From: DASYSA01 sp036003885
GTDB taxonomy: Bacteria; Acidobacteriota; Blastocatellia; UBA7656
Assembly (NCBI GenBank): GCA_036003885.1
Contig: DASYSA010000464.1
Location: forward strand, 1-7,283
Length of the DNA: 7,283 bases
Reading direction: 5' to 3'
Shown here: piece by piece, positions 1 to 6,653 of the stretch
How positions within the stretch are numbered: position 1 is the stretch's first letter
Layout of the letters: each line of letters begins with the position of its first letter
The notes under the pieces: generated by a model
Databases searched by the model: none
The model's input: the letters and a program-made list of their open reading frames with translations, nothing else
Told to the model about the DNA's origin: nothing
Translations under genes and position numbers: made by a program

Positions 1-54
1 GGTCGCGTGTCTACTCTTGAGTCCGTCGTGCCAGGCTACGATAGTTGATTTCAT
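1..54 (-). CDS. Possible start of the next gene (18 codons, cut by window edge)
   Basis: An ATG at 54 opens a frame that runs to the window edge without a stop, reading MKSTIVAWHDGLKSRHAT. It begins one base after the methyltransferase stop codon (TGA at 56-58). GAAGGG ten bases upstream (65-70) could serve as a ribosome binding site. The other candidate, ATG at 57-59 overlapping the stop as ATGA, hits TGA after two codons. The spacing fits the tightly packed operon, but 18 codons are too few to identify a product, and the open frame could be chance. Confidence 0.4.
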   Translation of the reverse strand, partial: MKSTIVAWHDGLKSRHAT

Positions 55-55
55 C

Positions 56-1117
56 TCATGCCCGCCCTTCTTCACGATACGAGCGAACGTCAAATGCGAT
101 CAACCGATCATTCTCAAGAACACATTGAAACCGTTCGCGCAAATACCTAGCGAACTTGCTGTAGTGATCTAGCCACCAGAAAGCAGGCCAGCCAAAGACA
201 ATAAAGCGTGCTGCCAACTGGCGCATCCGTTCGAATTCCCGGATCGCGTCTGTGTCGTCCAGCGGCGGACCCCAGTATTGACCATCTCGCTCGACAAACG
301 GTATGGATTGGCAGACGAATTCGTCGTCGGCCCGCCATTGATTCTGGTCGACGAGAATGATTTTCTCTCCGTGCGAGATCAAACCGCGTATCTCTCGAAT
401 CGCCAAACGCATTCGGTGTGCTTCGAGATCCACTCTCCGAACAGCCTCCTTTACCACAGCGGCCGCCATCCCCTTGGCGAAGCCGGGTAGAAGGTTCACC
501 TCTACCGCTTCGCCGAGGTTATCCTGCCAGCGAGACAGTGCCAAAAGCTCCATCTCCCTGGCCGCGTCATCGAGCACAAGAACTGTTCCTGGTCGGGCGA
601 AGTCCAGAGCTTGATAGAGTACACCTTCCCGTCCCCCGAGCGCCGCGGGCGGCCCATCAATTACTATCAGATCTGCCGGAAGCGAAGAAGCAATTTGATC
701 CGCCTGGATGTAGTACATTGGAAGCGACCTCCCTGTGCAATCACGAGCTATCAGCGGCGCCAACTGAAAGCTGATTCGGCAGCAAGTCTCTTGACCTTTG
801 AATTGCTCTGCTGCGGCGTGCGCAAAAACGGGATCATGATCTACAGAGGTGATCCAGCGTGTGCCGCCGAGATACACGCAGGCCCGTGCCATCACACGAG
901 TTGAGAGGCCGGAACCGAACTCCAGGATGTGCTGCGGTCTCAATCGCGATACAAGGCTCGCAAGCAGTCGCAGAGCATCAGGGGCTAACTCCCATCCGGT
1001 TAACGAAGGACACGGCTCGAGCCATGAGAGGTCGATTTCGGCGGCTTCCACAAGTGCAGCTGAAATAGCGGCCCTCGCGGCCTCAACGCTATTATGCTCC
1101 AACCCGCTTCGTGACAT
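56..1117 (-). CDS. Class I SAM-dependent methyltransferase fused to an unassigned C-terminal domain
   Basis: A 353-residue two-part protein. Residues about 45-225 look like a Rossmann-fold methyltransferase of the Methyltransf_24 type: motif I ILEFGSGLST (64-73) for SAM binding, an acidic strand end SVDHD (91-95), the strand ADLIVIDGPPA (148-158) and VLVLDDAARE (179-188). Residues about 228-345 form a separate region, rich in aromatics and without methyltransferase motifs, containing DGQYWGPPLDD (278-288), FIVFGWPAFWWLDHY (305-319) and CVLENDRLIAFD (332-343). I recall similar segments in proteins of polysaccharide loci but cannot name a function. The likely role is methylation of a sugar or of the glycan end. 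ATG 1117 overlaps the sulfotransferase gene by 26 bases. A GTG at 1159 in the same frame would add 14 residues and overlap by 68; neither has a strong ribosome binding site, and the extra residues resemble no domain. The stop TGA at 56-58 lies next to a possible following start at 54. Confidence 0.8.
   Translation of the reverse strand: MSRSGLEHNSVEAARAAISAALVEAAEIDLSWLEPCPSLTGWELAPDALRLLASLVSRLRPQHILEFGSGLSTRVMARACVYLGGTRWITSVDHDPVFAHAAAEQFKGQETCCRISFQLAPLIARDCTGRSLPMYYIQADQIASSLPADLIVIDGPPAALGGREGVLYQALDFARPGTVLVLDDAAREMELLALSRWQDNLGEAVEVNLLPGFAKGMAAAVVKEAVRRVDLEAHRMRLAIREIRGLISHGEKIILVDQNQWRADDEFVCQSIPFVERDGQYWGPPLDDTDAIREFERMRQLAARFIVFGWPAFWWLDHYSKFARYLRERFQCVLENDRLIAFDVRSYREEGRA
83..436 (-). 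other. Unassigned C-terminal domain of the methyltransferase protein
   Basis: This segment encodes residues about 228-345 of the methyltransferase protein. The sequence suggests an alpha/beta unit: a helix (LEAHRMRLAIREIRGLI), strand EKIILVDQ, the loop IPFVERDGQYWGPPLDD, a helix (AIREFERMRQLA), strand FIVFGWPAFWWLD, a helix (FARYLRERF) and the closing strand pair CVLENDRLIAFD. The regular strand-helix alternation indicates a folded domain rather than a tail. Its function is not known to me; a glycan- or acceptor-binding role is only a guess. Confidence 0.5.
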
Positions 1118-1667
1118 TGTGGCGCGTATCCCATTCTGCAGCGGCAGCTTCAATATCACCCTGCGCCCCGATTCGTCCCCAAAAGGACCGGAACGGGTCT
1201 TTTATATCGTGCAGCCACAGGGTCATTTTTTGTGACTTATCGCGGAGGAACAGGTCGATGTTGTCATTGACTGTGTCCCAATACTGAAGGCCAATCTGAT
1301 AGCGCTCCCGGTCGGATAGCCGCTCTGCTTCATCGTAGTGTTGCAGAATTCCCTGTGAGAACGAGAAGAGAATTGATCTCCTTCCGCGTTTCATTAGACT
1401 CTCCGCGACCTCCTCTCGGCGCCTGAGCAAATGTACGTAAAACGCCCTATCACCGTATGTCTTGTCGAGAGTTCCTAAGAACCAGGACAGCCTGTTGTCT
1501 ATCTCGATGTGATTTTCGCCGTAGCTCAAAACCCGGTATGGGTGTTTTACCTCATGGAGCCAGCGATTGTTGCTCTCATGCGCAGATGTATAGTTGTTCA
1601 TATACTCGCAAGCCTTGGCGAAAGTCATAGACCCGCATCTACCTGTACATAGAACGAAGATGTTCAT
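1092..1667 (-). CDS. Small sulfotransferase-like P-loop protein
   Basis: A 191-residue protein of the sulfotransferase type, which would move sulfate from PAPS to a hydroxyl or amine, here probably on a sugar or glycolipid. The first strand and P-loop, VLCTGRCGSMTFAKA (5-19), match the 5'-phosphosulfate-binding loop of sulfotransferases. FYVHLLRRREEVAESL (76-91) matches the strand-helix with the arginine and serine (S90) that hold the 3'-phosphate of PAPS. NYTSAHES (25-32) follows the P-loop. The protein is shorter than classical cytosolic sulfotransferases (about 250-300 residues). I recall a family of compact homologues with this same start and overall pattern in bacteria, so it is probably complete rather than truncated. 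It has no signal peptide or membrane segment. Its start has a good ribosome binding site, and its last codons are likely overlapped by the next gene. A kinase-like or other P-loop role is the alternative, since no catalytic base can be pointed to with certainty. Confidence 0.78.
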   Translation of the reverse strand: MNIFVLCTGRCGSMTFAKACEYMNNYTSAHESNNRWLHEVKHPYRVLSYGENHIEIDNRLSWFLGTLDKTYGDRAFYVHLLRRREEVAESLMKRGRRSILFSFSQGILQHYDEAERLSDRERYQIGLQYWDTVNDNIDLFLRDKSQKMTLWLHDIKDPFRSFWGRIGAQGDIEAAAAEWDTRHNVTKRVGA

Positions 1668-1672
1668 TGCTG

Positions 1673-1680
1673 CACCTCTC
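1673..1680 (-). promoter_or_regulatory. Ribosome binding site of the sulfotransferase-like gene
   Basis: On the minus strand GAGAGGTG stands five bases before ATG 1667 (GAGAGGTG, CAGCA, ATG). It is the strongest Shine-Dalgarno match among the gene starts in this window and fixes the start of the small sulfotransferase-like gene. Confidence 0.6.
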
Positions 1681-1717
1681 GCACCGCACTCAGGAACTTG
1701 ACGGCTCTCTCCTGCAA

Positions 1718-2908
1718 CTAACTTACGGCCTTATTAATCAGCTTCGTCAGCACGGTGCCTGAATCGAAATACTCCCGTGCAAGTTCGCGTGCCGATCTTG
1801 CATGCTTGTAGGGATCGCATAGAAGTCTCTCGATCGCGTCTGCCGCTTCCTCGACTGTCTTGAACGCGAAGAGCCCGTCGCCGGTAGGTATGACCTTCCC
1901 GAATCCTGTGTCCTGTACGACTGCGGGCACGCCCAGGGCCAGGTAGCACGCCGTGCGGCACGAAAACCATCCGCTGCAGCTTGCTACATAGGCATTCTTA
2001 GCAACACTAAACTCTCCAAACGAATGAGCCAAATAGTCGCGATAGACCCAGGGGTTGTGCGATACTTCACACGCGTCGGCAAGCTTCCAGTTCTGGGCGC
2101 GGAGTCTATCAGATGGCGCTCTTCCGTTCATCGCAATTTCAAGTGGAAGCGCGCTGCGCGACGCCAGGCTAATGAAGCGCTCGAACTCTACACTTTTTCC
2201 TTGATACGCAACGCCTTCAACCGTCGGACCGTCTTCTGCGGGTTCCCAGGAAGCCACCGTCGTCAGCACTCTTCTGCGATCTGCCACTGGCACGGCCGAA
2301 TCTCTAAAACAATCCAGTACGATTGGCTGGCGTGTGGGAATCCACTCGAAAAGGCCGACCGGAATTCTGCAATCACGCATGCCTATGTTCTCGGCGAAAG
2401 TGAAAAAAATGTCGTGCTCCTTCATCATATCGACTCGAGCGCGCGCTGCGTCGCCGATTGATCCAGCGAGGTAATCAGGAACCGAGGCTTGCGTATACAT
2501 GGGATCACTATCGATGAACGCAACACGCTGCGCGCGAAGATATTCGTCGCGCATCCAGCAAGAGGCCGAGATGTGAAGAAAGAGATCTGCCGTGTTGCAG
2601 AAGTCTACGACCTGATTCCAGTGCCGGCCGTAGGTCTTTTCAGTTGCGTCTCGGAAGAACCACCGGTCGGTCAGGTCTTCGCCGAGTGTTGCGATATGTT
2701 CCGCCAGATAAGCAGCGTTCCTGCTGCCGTCTTCGACAAAGGTGCCTGCAACCGGGTCATAGCACCACTTGCCCGTATCTTCGATGTAAAGAACGTCGAA
2801 CCCCAGCCTGCTCAACCCCAACGGATACTGGATGTAGTCCCAGAACACGCCGCCGAACGGATAAGTTGCAGCAAGACCAGTAACCGCAATGCGAAGTGGC
2901 TTAGTCAT
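1718..2908 (-). CDS. CgeB-like GT-B glycosyltransferase, copy 2
   Basis: Predicted cytoplasmic glycosyltransferase of 396 residues, paralogous to the gene at 5502-6629. Shared landmarks are the N-terminal loop YPFGGVFWDY (16-25, against YPTGGGHFWVY), FIDSDP (131-136, against LLDIDP), LTTVASW (215-221, against LTTVAHW), GEFSVAKNAYV (298-308) and SCRTACYLALGVPAVVQDTG (316-335), plus a similar closing helix, AREYFDSGTV. It carries an insertion relative to the paralogue around 51-90. The frame opens at a TTG at 2926 directly after the previous stop codon. I chose ATG 2908 because homologous sequence begins at MTKPLRIAVTGL and the TTG has no ribosome binding site; the ATG also has only a weak one (a GTG immediately precedes it), so coupling to translation of the upstream gene is plausible. 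TAG stop; the sulfotransferase gene starts 50 bases later. Fold and class are fairly firm; substrate is unknown. Confidence 0.85.
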   Translation of the reverse strand: MTKPLRIAVTGLAATYPFGGVFWDYIQYPLGLSRLGFDVLYIEDTGKWCYDPVAGTFVEDGSRNAAYLAEHIATLGEDLTDRWFFRDATEKTYGRHWNQVVDFCNTADLFLHISASCWMRDEYLRAQRVAFIDSDPMYTQASVPDYLAGSIGDAARARVDMMKEHDIFFTFAENIGMRDCRIPVGLFEWIPTRQPIVLDCFRDSAVPVADRRRVLTTVASWEPAEDGPTVEGVAYQGKSVEFERFISLASRSALPLEIAMNGRAPSDRLRAQNWKLADACEVSHNPWVYRDYLAHSFGEFSVAKNAYVASCSGWFSCRTACYLALGVPAVVQDTGFGKVIPTGDGLFAFKTVEEAADAIERLLCDPYKHARSARELAREYFDSGTVLTKLINKAVS

Positions 2909-2926
2909 CACTTTGGCGGCGATCAA

Positions 2927-4180
2927 TCAAGCTCGAGCTTTCGAGACGCTTCTCCCCGACTCAATGAGAACCTGGGCAAGATGTGTAATGCGCGCCGCTG
3001 TCGCTTCCCAGGTAAACTCGTTCAGGACCTTCCGCCTGGCGGCTTCGGCAATCGAGGAGGCCAGCTCTGAACTGGATAACAACGTCGCAATGCCGTCGGC
3101 AAGTTTTTCGCGATCGCCTGGTGTATAAAGCCAACCTGTCTTGCCATGCTCAATAATCTGTTCAATCTGTCCGAGAGCGGCGGCAACAGTTGGTCTGCGC
3201 GCTACCATGCACTCGAAGAGTTTGAGGGGAGAAAAGTAGAAGTCCTGCTTCATTCGATACGGCACAACGGCGATGTCCATTGCTCCAATAAAGCTTGGAA
3301 CCAGGTCGTGGGCGACGTTGCCGGTGAAGATCGCTATTGATTCCAAACCCATCCGGCGTACGGTGGTCTCAAGCCCCATCCGTCGCGGACCGTTGCCTAC
3401 CAGGAGGAGTCGGAGCTCGGGGTTGTCCTGGTAGAGTTCGTGAAATGCCATTAGTAGCCCGTCAACGTCGTGCCAGGGCTGAAAGCTCCCCAGGTAACCT
3501 ATTACACGTTTTCCGACGAGACCGTAACGGCTTCTGATGTCCTCACAGCACGTACTCGCGTTAAAAAGGGCGATGGATATCCCATTCGGCACGACGTGTA
3601 CTCTTCTCTCGTCTGCTCCCTTCGATGTAATCCACTCTTTTAACCATTGTGACACAGCGATGATCGCGTCGGCCCTCTGGAGTACCTCAGTTTCAATCCT
3701 TTCGGCGGTCTCACCCAATGTGAATCTCTCGTAGCCTGCCTGTTCGCGACAAAGCGGCGCGTTGACCTCGAGTAAGAGGGGAATGCCGAATCGCTGGCTC
3801 AACTCAACGCCCGCCCAGCCGAAAAGTGAATGGCGCTCGTAAAGCAGATCTGGCCTCTCGCGCTGGAGGATCGACCGGCCTTCGTTCTTTAAGGACTGGT
3901 TGAAAAGGACCGACTTCAAATCGCGCTCTAGTCTGCTGCTTTGTATCAGGGGTTCGGTCGCGAGTGACTTCCAGACAATGGCATCGAGTCCGTGCGGTGA
4001 GAGCTCGTAAATAGGAGCCTTCATTTTGATCCGCGTGCTGCTGCCGGCTGAGGCGCAGATTATAAAGACGTCGTGCCCGGCTTCTACCATCGCATTCGTA
4101 AGCTCACGTACGTGAACTGAACAACCGTGATGCCCCAGGATTGGAACGTCTGAATCAGAGCAAAGGTAAGCAATCTTCAT
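2927..4180 (-). CDS. Glycosyltransferase family 4 (GT4) protein, second type
   Basis: A 417-residue GT-B fold glycosyltransferase, clearly GT4 but from a different branch than its neighbour at 4207-5442. The N-terminal lobe has GCSVHVREL (19-27), typical of the acceptor-side loop, and LLYERHSLFG (112-121). The linker is VHVVPNGI (194-201). The donor lobe has GYLGSFQPWHDVDGLL (228-243), LLVGNGP (259-265), FTGNV (285-289) and FYFSPLKLFECM (314-325). In that last motif E323 matches the second glutamate of the GT4 E-x7-E motif, while the first position is Y315. I recall this SPLKLFE form from a natural GT4 subgroup, so I do not read it as inactivation. It ends with a normal FTWEATA helix. ATG 4180 is preceded by GAGAAG nine bases away (4190-4195). 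It sits 26 bases after the upstream GT4 gene and 18 before the next start, so co-expression is very likely. Donor and acceptor are unknown. Confidence 0.92.
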   Translation of the reverse strand: MKIAYLCSDSDVPILGHHGCSVHVRELTNAMVEAGHDVFIICASAGSSTRIKMKAPIYELSPHGLDAIVWKSLATEPLIQSSRLERDLKSVLFNQSLKNEGRSILQRERPDLLYERHSLFGWAGVELSQRFGIPLLLEVNAPLCREQAGYERFTLGETAERIETEVLQRADAIIAVSQWLKEWITSKGADERRVHVVPNGISIALFNASTCCEDIRSRYGLVGKRVIGYLGSFQPWHDVDGLLMAFHELYQDNPELRLLLVGNGPRRMGLETTVRRMGLESIAIFTGNVAHDLVPSFIGAMDIAVVPYRMKQDFYFSPLKLFECMVARRPTVAAALGQIEQIIEHGKTGWLYTPGDREKLADGIATLLSSSELASSIAEAARRKVLNEFTWEATAARITHLAQVLIESGRSVSKARA

Positions 4181-4206
4181 CGGCTGATTCTTCTCGCGTT
4201 GATAGT

Positions 4207-5442
4207 CTATTTGGAGACTGACGCGGCGCGCTCGAACTTGTGCCGCGAGTTGATTATCGCCTTTCGATAGATAGCAAGGATTCGACTGGTGTACTTGTCC
4301 ATTGCGAAGTAATCCTCGACGTGACGGCGACCAGCAGCCCCCAGGCGTTGCCGGAAGGAACGGTCATCGAGAATCCGGTCGAGCGCAGCTGCTGTTGCTT
4401 CAACATCATCGGGCGGCACAAGTAAGCCGGTCTCGGAGTCAGTTACGGCTTCGGGCGCGGCTCCGGTCGTGCTGCCCACCACGGGACAGCCACAAGCCAT
4501 CGCTTCGATATAGACGTTCGCTACTCCAACCTCGTGTTGGGCAGGCGAGCAGAAGACGCTTGCACGTCGGTAGAACTCCGGCAGTCGATCGCGGTTTACG
4601 AAGCCTGCAAATTCTACGTTGGCTGCCGCACCGCTCCTTTCTGCCCGCGACTTGAGGCGTTTCGCCAGGTCGTCATCGCCTTTGCCCAGAATCTGAAGTT
4701 TGATTTCCGGGTACTTCGAACGCAGCCTGAGCGCAGCCTCAAACACGGTGGTGACGCCTTTGTTCGCAGCGATATTGCCCACAAATAACACAATTGGCCG
4801 GAAGTCGTTCTGTTGTTCTTTGGGGTCAGCCGGTCTGAAGGATTCAGAATCAACGCCGCAATGAATGACATCTATCGACTCTCGTGGAAGGGTGTAGAAG
4901 TCCGCCGTGAAATCGGCGATGTTCGCGCTGCAGGCCATCACCGCGTCGGCCTGTCTTATTGAGAGGCCTTCCATAAACATACCGACGCGATAAAACTCAC
5001 TATTCTGGTCGGGCCAGCCGACCCGCTCTGCAAACATCGCCAGTGGCCCGTGCAGTTGAACAACCACCGGGACCCAGTTCCACGGTGTCCGATCCAGCTG
5101 ATACGCGAATCCTTCGGCGCCATACTCAGCGAAGTCTATTACGTCCAGAGCAGCATCTGGCATCAGGCAATTAAGCTGGCGAAGAACTGACCAACTGTAG
5201 CCAACCCAGTACGTAGGCTGTGTATAGATCGGAAATTCCAACGTTGGCGCAGGAATCCTGTGAACGGTTACCCCAGATGAGGTTGTAGTTTGGGTGTCTG
5301 TCCTTCTGTTGGTGGCACACGAAATAACATGGACAGAGTGACCTAACCGCGCCAAAGCATGAGCCTTATTCCACGTCTGAGTGCCAATACCGCCTTTGGC
5401 AGTTTCAGGTGGGTATTGCTGAGATACCAGGCAAATATTCAT
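4207..5442 (-). CDS. Glycosyltransferase family 4 (GT4) protein
   Basis: A 411-residue GT-B glycosyltransferase of the GT4 type, which transfers a sugar from a nucleotide donor with retention of configuration. The N-terminal acceptor lobe begins MNICLVSQQYPPE and has the GGIGTQ loop (17-22) and HG at 131-132. The interlobe stretch VIHCGVDSESFRP (192-204) leads into the donor lobe: FVGNIAANKGV (220-230), ILGKGDD (251-257), the catalytic-region motif EVGVANVYIEAMACG (304-318), then PVVGSTTG and PEAV. The length is normal for the family. The two acidic residues E304 and E313 are separated by eight residues rather than the classical seven, a variant I recall in related GT4 proteins. ATG 5442 is preceded by AGAGAG with a 5-base gap (5448-5453). 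The stop is TAG and the next gene begins 26 bases on. The sugar added cannot be predicted; an early step on a lipid carrier or a later elongation step are both possible. Confidence 0.92.
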   Translation of the reverse strand: MNICLVSQQYPPETAKGGIGTQTWNKAHALARLGHSVHVISCATNRRTDTQTTTSSGVTVHRIPAPTLEFPIYTQPTYWVGYSWSVLRQLNCLMPDAALDVIDFAEYGAEGFAYQLDRTPWNWVPVVVQLHGPLAMFAERVGWPDQNSEFYRVGMFMEGLSIRQADAVMACSANIADFTADFYTLPRESIDVIHCGVDSESFRPADPKEQQNDFRPIVLFVGNIAANKGVTTVFEAALRLRSKYPEIKLQILGKGDDDLAKRLKSRAERSGAAANVEFAGFVNRDRLPEFYRRASVFCSPAQHEVGVANVYIEAMACGCPVVGSTTGAAPEAVTDSETGLLVPPDDVEATAAALDRILDDRSFRQRLGAAGRRHVEDYFAMDKYTSRILAIYRKAIINSRHKFERAASVSK

Positions 5443-5501
5443 AAGGTCTCTCTATCACGAAACGGAGGCACGACAGCCGTAGCTGCGCCAACAGTCCCAT
5501 C

Positions 5502-6629
5502 TTAAGGCAGCGATCGCTCCAGCAGTTTTCCAGCAACCTTGCGTGCGTCAAAGTATTCCTCCGCGAGTGAGCGCGCCCGCTTGCATTGTCGTTCGTAATC
5601 ATTAGCTACAGTCTTCAGGCATCGAACGGCTTCTTCAAAACTGCGAAACCGAAGCAGCCCTTCGGCGTCTGGGAGGAATCGGCTTGGTCCAGTATGCTCG
5701 ACAACGGCTGGCTTCCCGCTGGCCAAATAACAGAGAGTTCTGTCGCTAATCCACGCGTTCTGAAAATGGATGCACGACGGCTTAGCACAGCTGAATTCTC
5801 CTCGTGAATCCTGAATGTATCGTTGGTAGTCCCAGGAAGTAGATGCGACTGACGCCGAGTCACGTACGCGCCATCCATTCGCCCATAATTTCACCTGATC
5901 TTCATCATCCGAACTCATGTCGAGAGCTAGCTCTAATGGAAACTCAGTTCGACTTGGCAACTCCAGATATGGCGCGAAGGCATCTCGCTTGGCGTTTGCG
6001 AAAGACTTACCATCGAACTCCATGATTCCGCCATACCAATGGGCAACTGTCGTCAACGGCGCATCTGCCGCCGCGCGCCGTGGAGGCCACCAGTTCAATG
6101 CAACACAGGGAGGAGTGTATTGCCACTTTATGCCCGCGCCGGAAACCCGGGCGTTTTGCTCGCCTACTGTTTCACCGATAGTGAAATAGAGATCGTATCT
6201 GGCTATTCCGACCTGCCCTGCGCTCATCCAGAACTGGAGCAGCCCAGGGTCGATGTCCAATAAGACCGAGCGCCGAAAGCGATCTACGACTTCCTGTCGC
6301 ATGCCATAACGCATGTTCAGCAGGAGATCTGCCTCCGTAGCTACGTCAAGTGTTAAGCACTGTTCTTGCACCTCCGGGGGGAGCGTCCCCTCAGAACCCG
6401 AATAGATCGCTAAGCATCCCGCGAGCCCATACCGTTCCAGGCGACTACGCAAATGGAGGATGTTTGACTTCACCTTCTGCTGGTGCCAGTTTGCCTTGAC
6501 CGCTTCAAGCCAAATCACCCGACAGCCAAGGGCCCGCAGCCCCAGCGCCCAATTCAAATAGACCCAGAAGTGCCCTCCACCAGTCGGGTAACCGATCGTG
6601 TTTGCGGATAAACAGACCGTTATGCTCAT
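5502..6629 (-). CDS. CgeB-like GT-B glycosyltransferase, copy 1
   Basis: Predicted cytoplasmic glycosyltransferase of 375 residues with a GT-B-like layout, resembling the loosely defined CgeB/YkvP-like group. The N-terminal lobe opens with a beta strand and a Gly-rich loop (GYPTGGGHFWVY, 13-24), and the middle has LLDIDP (123-128). The C-terminal lobe has GEFSCAK (277-283), then W293 and DRTLCYLASGKPAVVEHTG (296-314), which resembles the nucleotide-sugar-binding part of GT-B enzymes. It ends with a typical closing helix, SLAEEYFDARKV. The same motifs recur in the same order in the gene at 1718-2908, so the two are paralogues, though diverged and of different length (375 against 396). It has no signal peptide or membrane span. 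It lies 24 bases after the ABC exporter and 59 bases before a GT4 gene. The glycosyltransferase call is fairly firm; donor and acceptor are unknown, and retaining chemistry is only an inference from the fold. Confidence 0.83.
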   Translation of the reverse strand: MSITVCLSANTIGYPTGGGHFWVYLNWALGLRALGCRVIWLEAVKANWHQQKVKSNILHLRSRLERYGLAGCLAIYSGSEGTLPPEVQEQCLTLDVATEADLLLNMRYGMRQEVVDRFRRSVLLDIDPGLLQFWMSAGQVGIARYDLYFTIGETVGEQNARVSGAGIKWQYTPPCVALNWWPPRRAAADAPLTTVAHWYGGIMEFDGKSFANAKRDAFAPYLELPSRTEFPLELALDMSSDDEDQVKLWANGWRVRDSASVASTSWDYQRYIQDSRGEFSCAKPSCIHFQNAWISDRTLCYLASGKPAVVEHTGPSRFLPDAEGLLRFRSFEEAVRCLKTVANDYERQCKRARSLAEEYFDARKVAGKLLERSLP

Positions 6630-6633
6630 GCGA

Positions 6634-6648
6634 TCTCTCTTCTTCCTT
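6634..6648 (-). promoter_or_regulatory. Purine-rich ribosome binding region for the glycosyltransferase starting at 6629
   Basis: Read on the minus strand, the sequence before ATG 6629 is AAGGAAGAAGAGAGA followed by TCGC. It offers AGGAAG 12 bases from the start and GAGAGA 4 bases from it. It fills most of the 24-base gap after the ABC exporter gene. It supports ATG 6629 as the start, although neither spacing is ideal. Confidence 0.45.
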
Positions 6649-6653
6649 GTCGT

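Noticed and set aside
849..1235. A 128-codon plus-strand open frame opposite the methyltransferase and sulfotransferase genes
   Set aside because: It overlaps two supported minus-strand genes and has a low-complexity Arg/Ser/Ala composition without recognisable features.
2024..2461. A 145-codon plus-strand open frame inside the second CgeB-like gene
   Set aside because: It is fully antisense to a protein with clear homology to its paralogue, and the translation shows no domain or plausible ribosome binding context.
2489..3070. A 193-codon open frame on the plus strand, spanning the junction of two minus-strand glycosyltransferase genes
   Set aside because: It runs antisense across two well-supported genes, shows no recognisable domain, and has an irregular, Cys- and Arg-rich composition typical of an antisense shadow.
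5443..5501. The 59-base gap, the longest in the window, as a possible promoter or terminator
   Set aside because: I found no convincing -35/-10 pair, no GC-rich hairpin and no T-run on the minus strand; it looks like an ordinary intra-operon spacer.
3110..5517. Two copies of GCGATCGC (3110-3117 and 5510-5517), the HIP1 palindrome abundant in many cyanobacteria
   Set aside because: Two copies in 7.3 kb is only a mild excess over chance and far below the density in HIP1-rich cyanobacterial genomes, so it does not support a taxonomic call.
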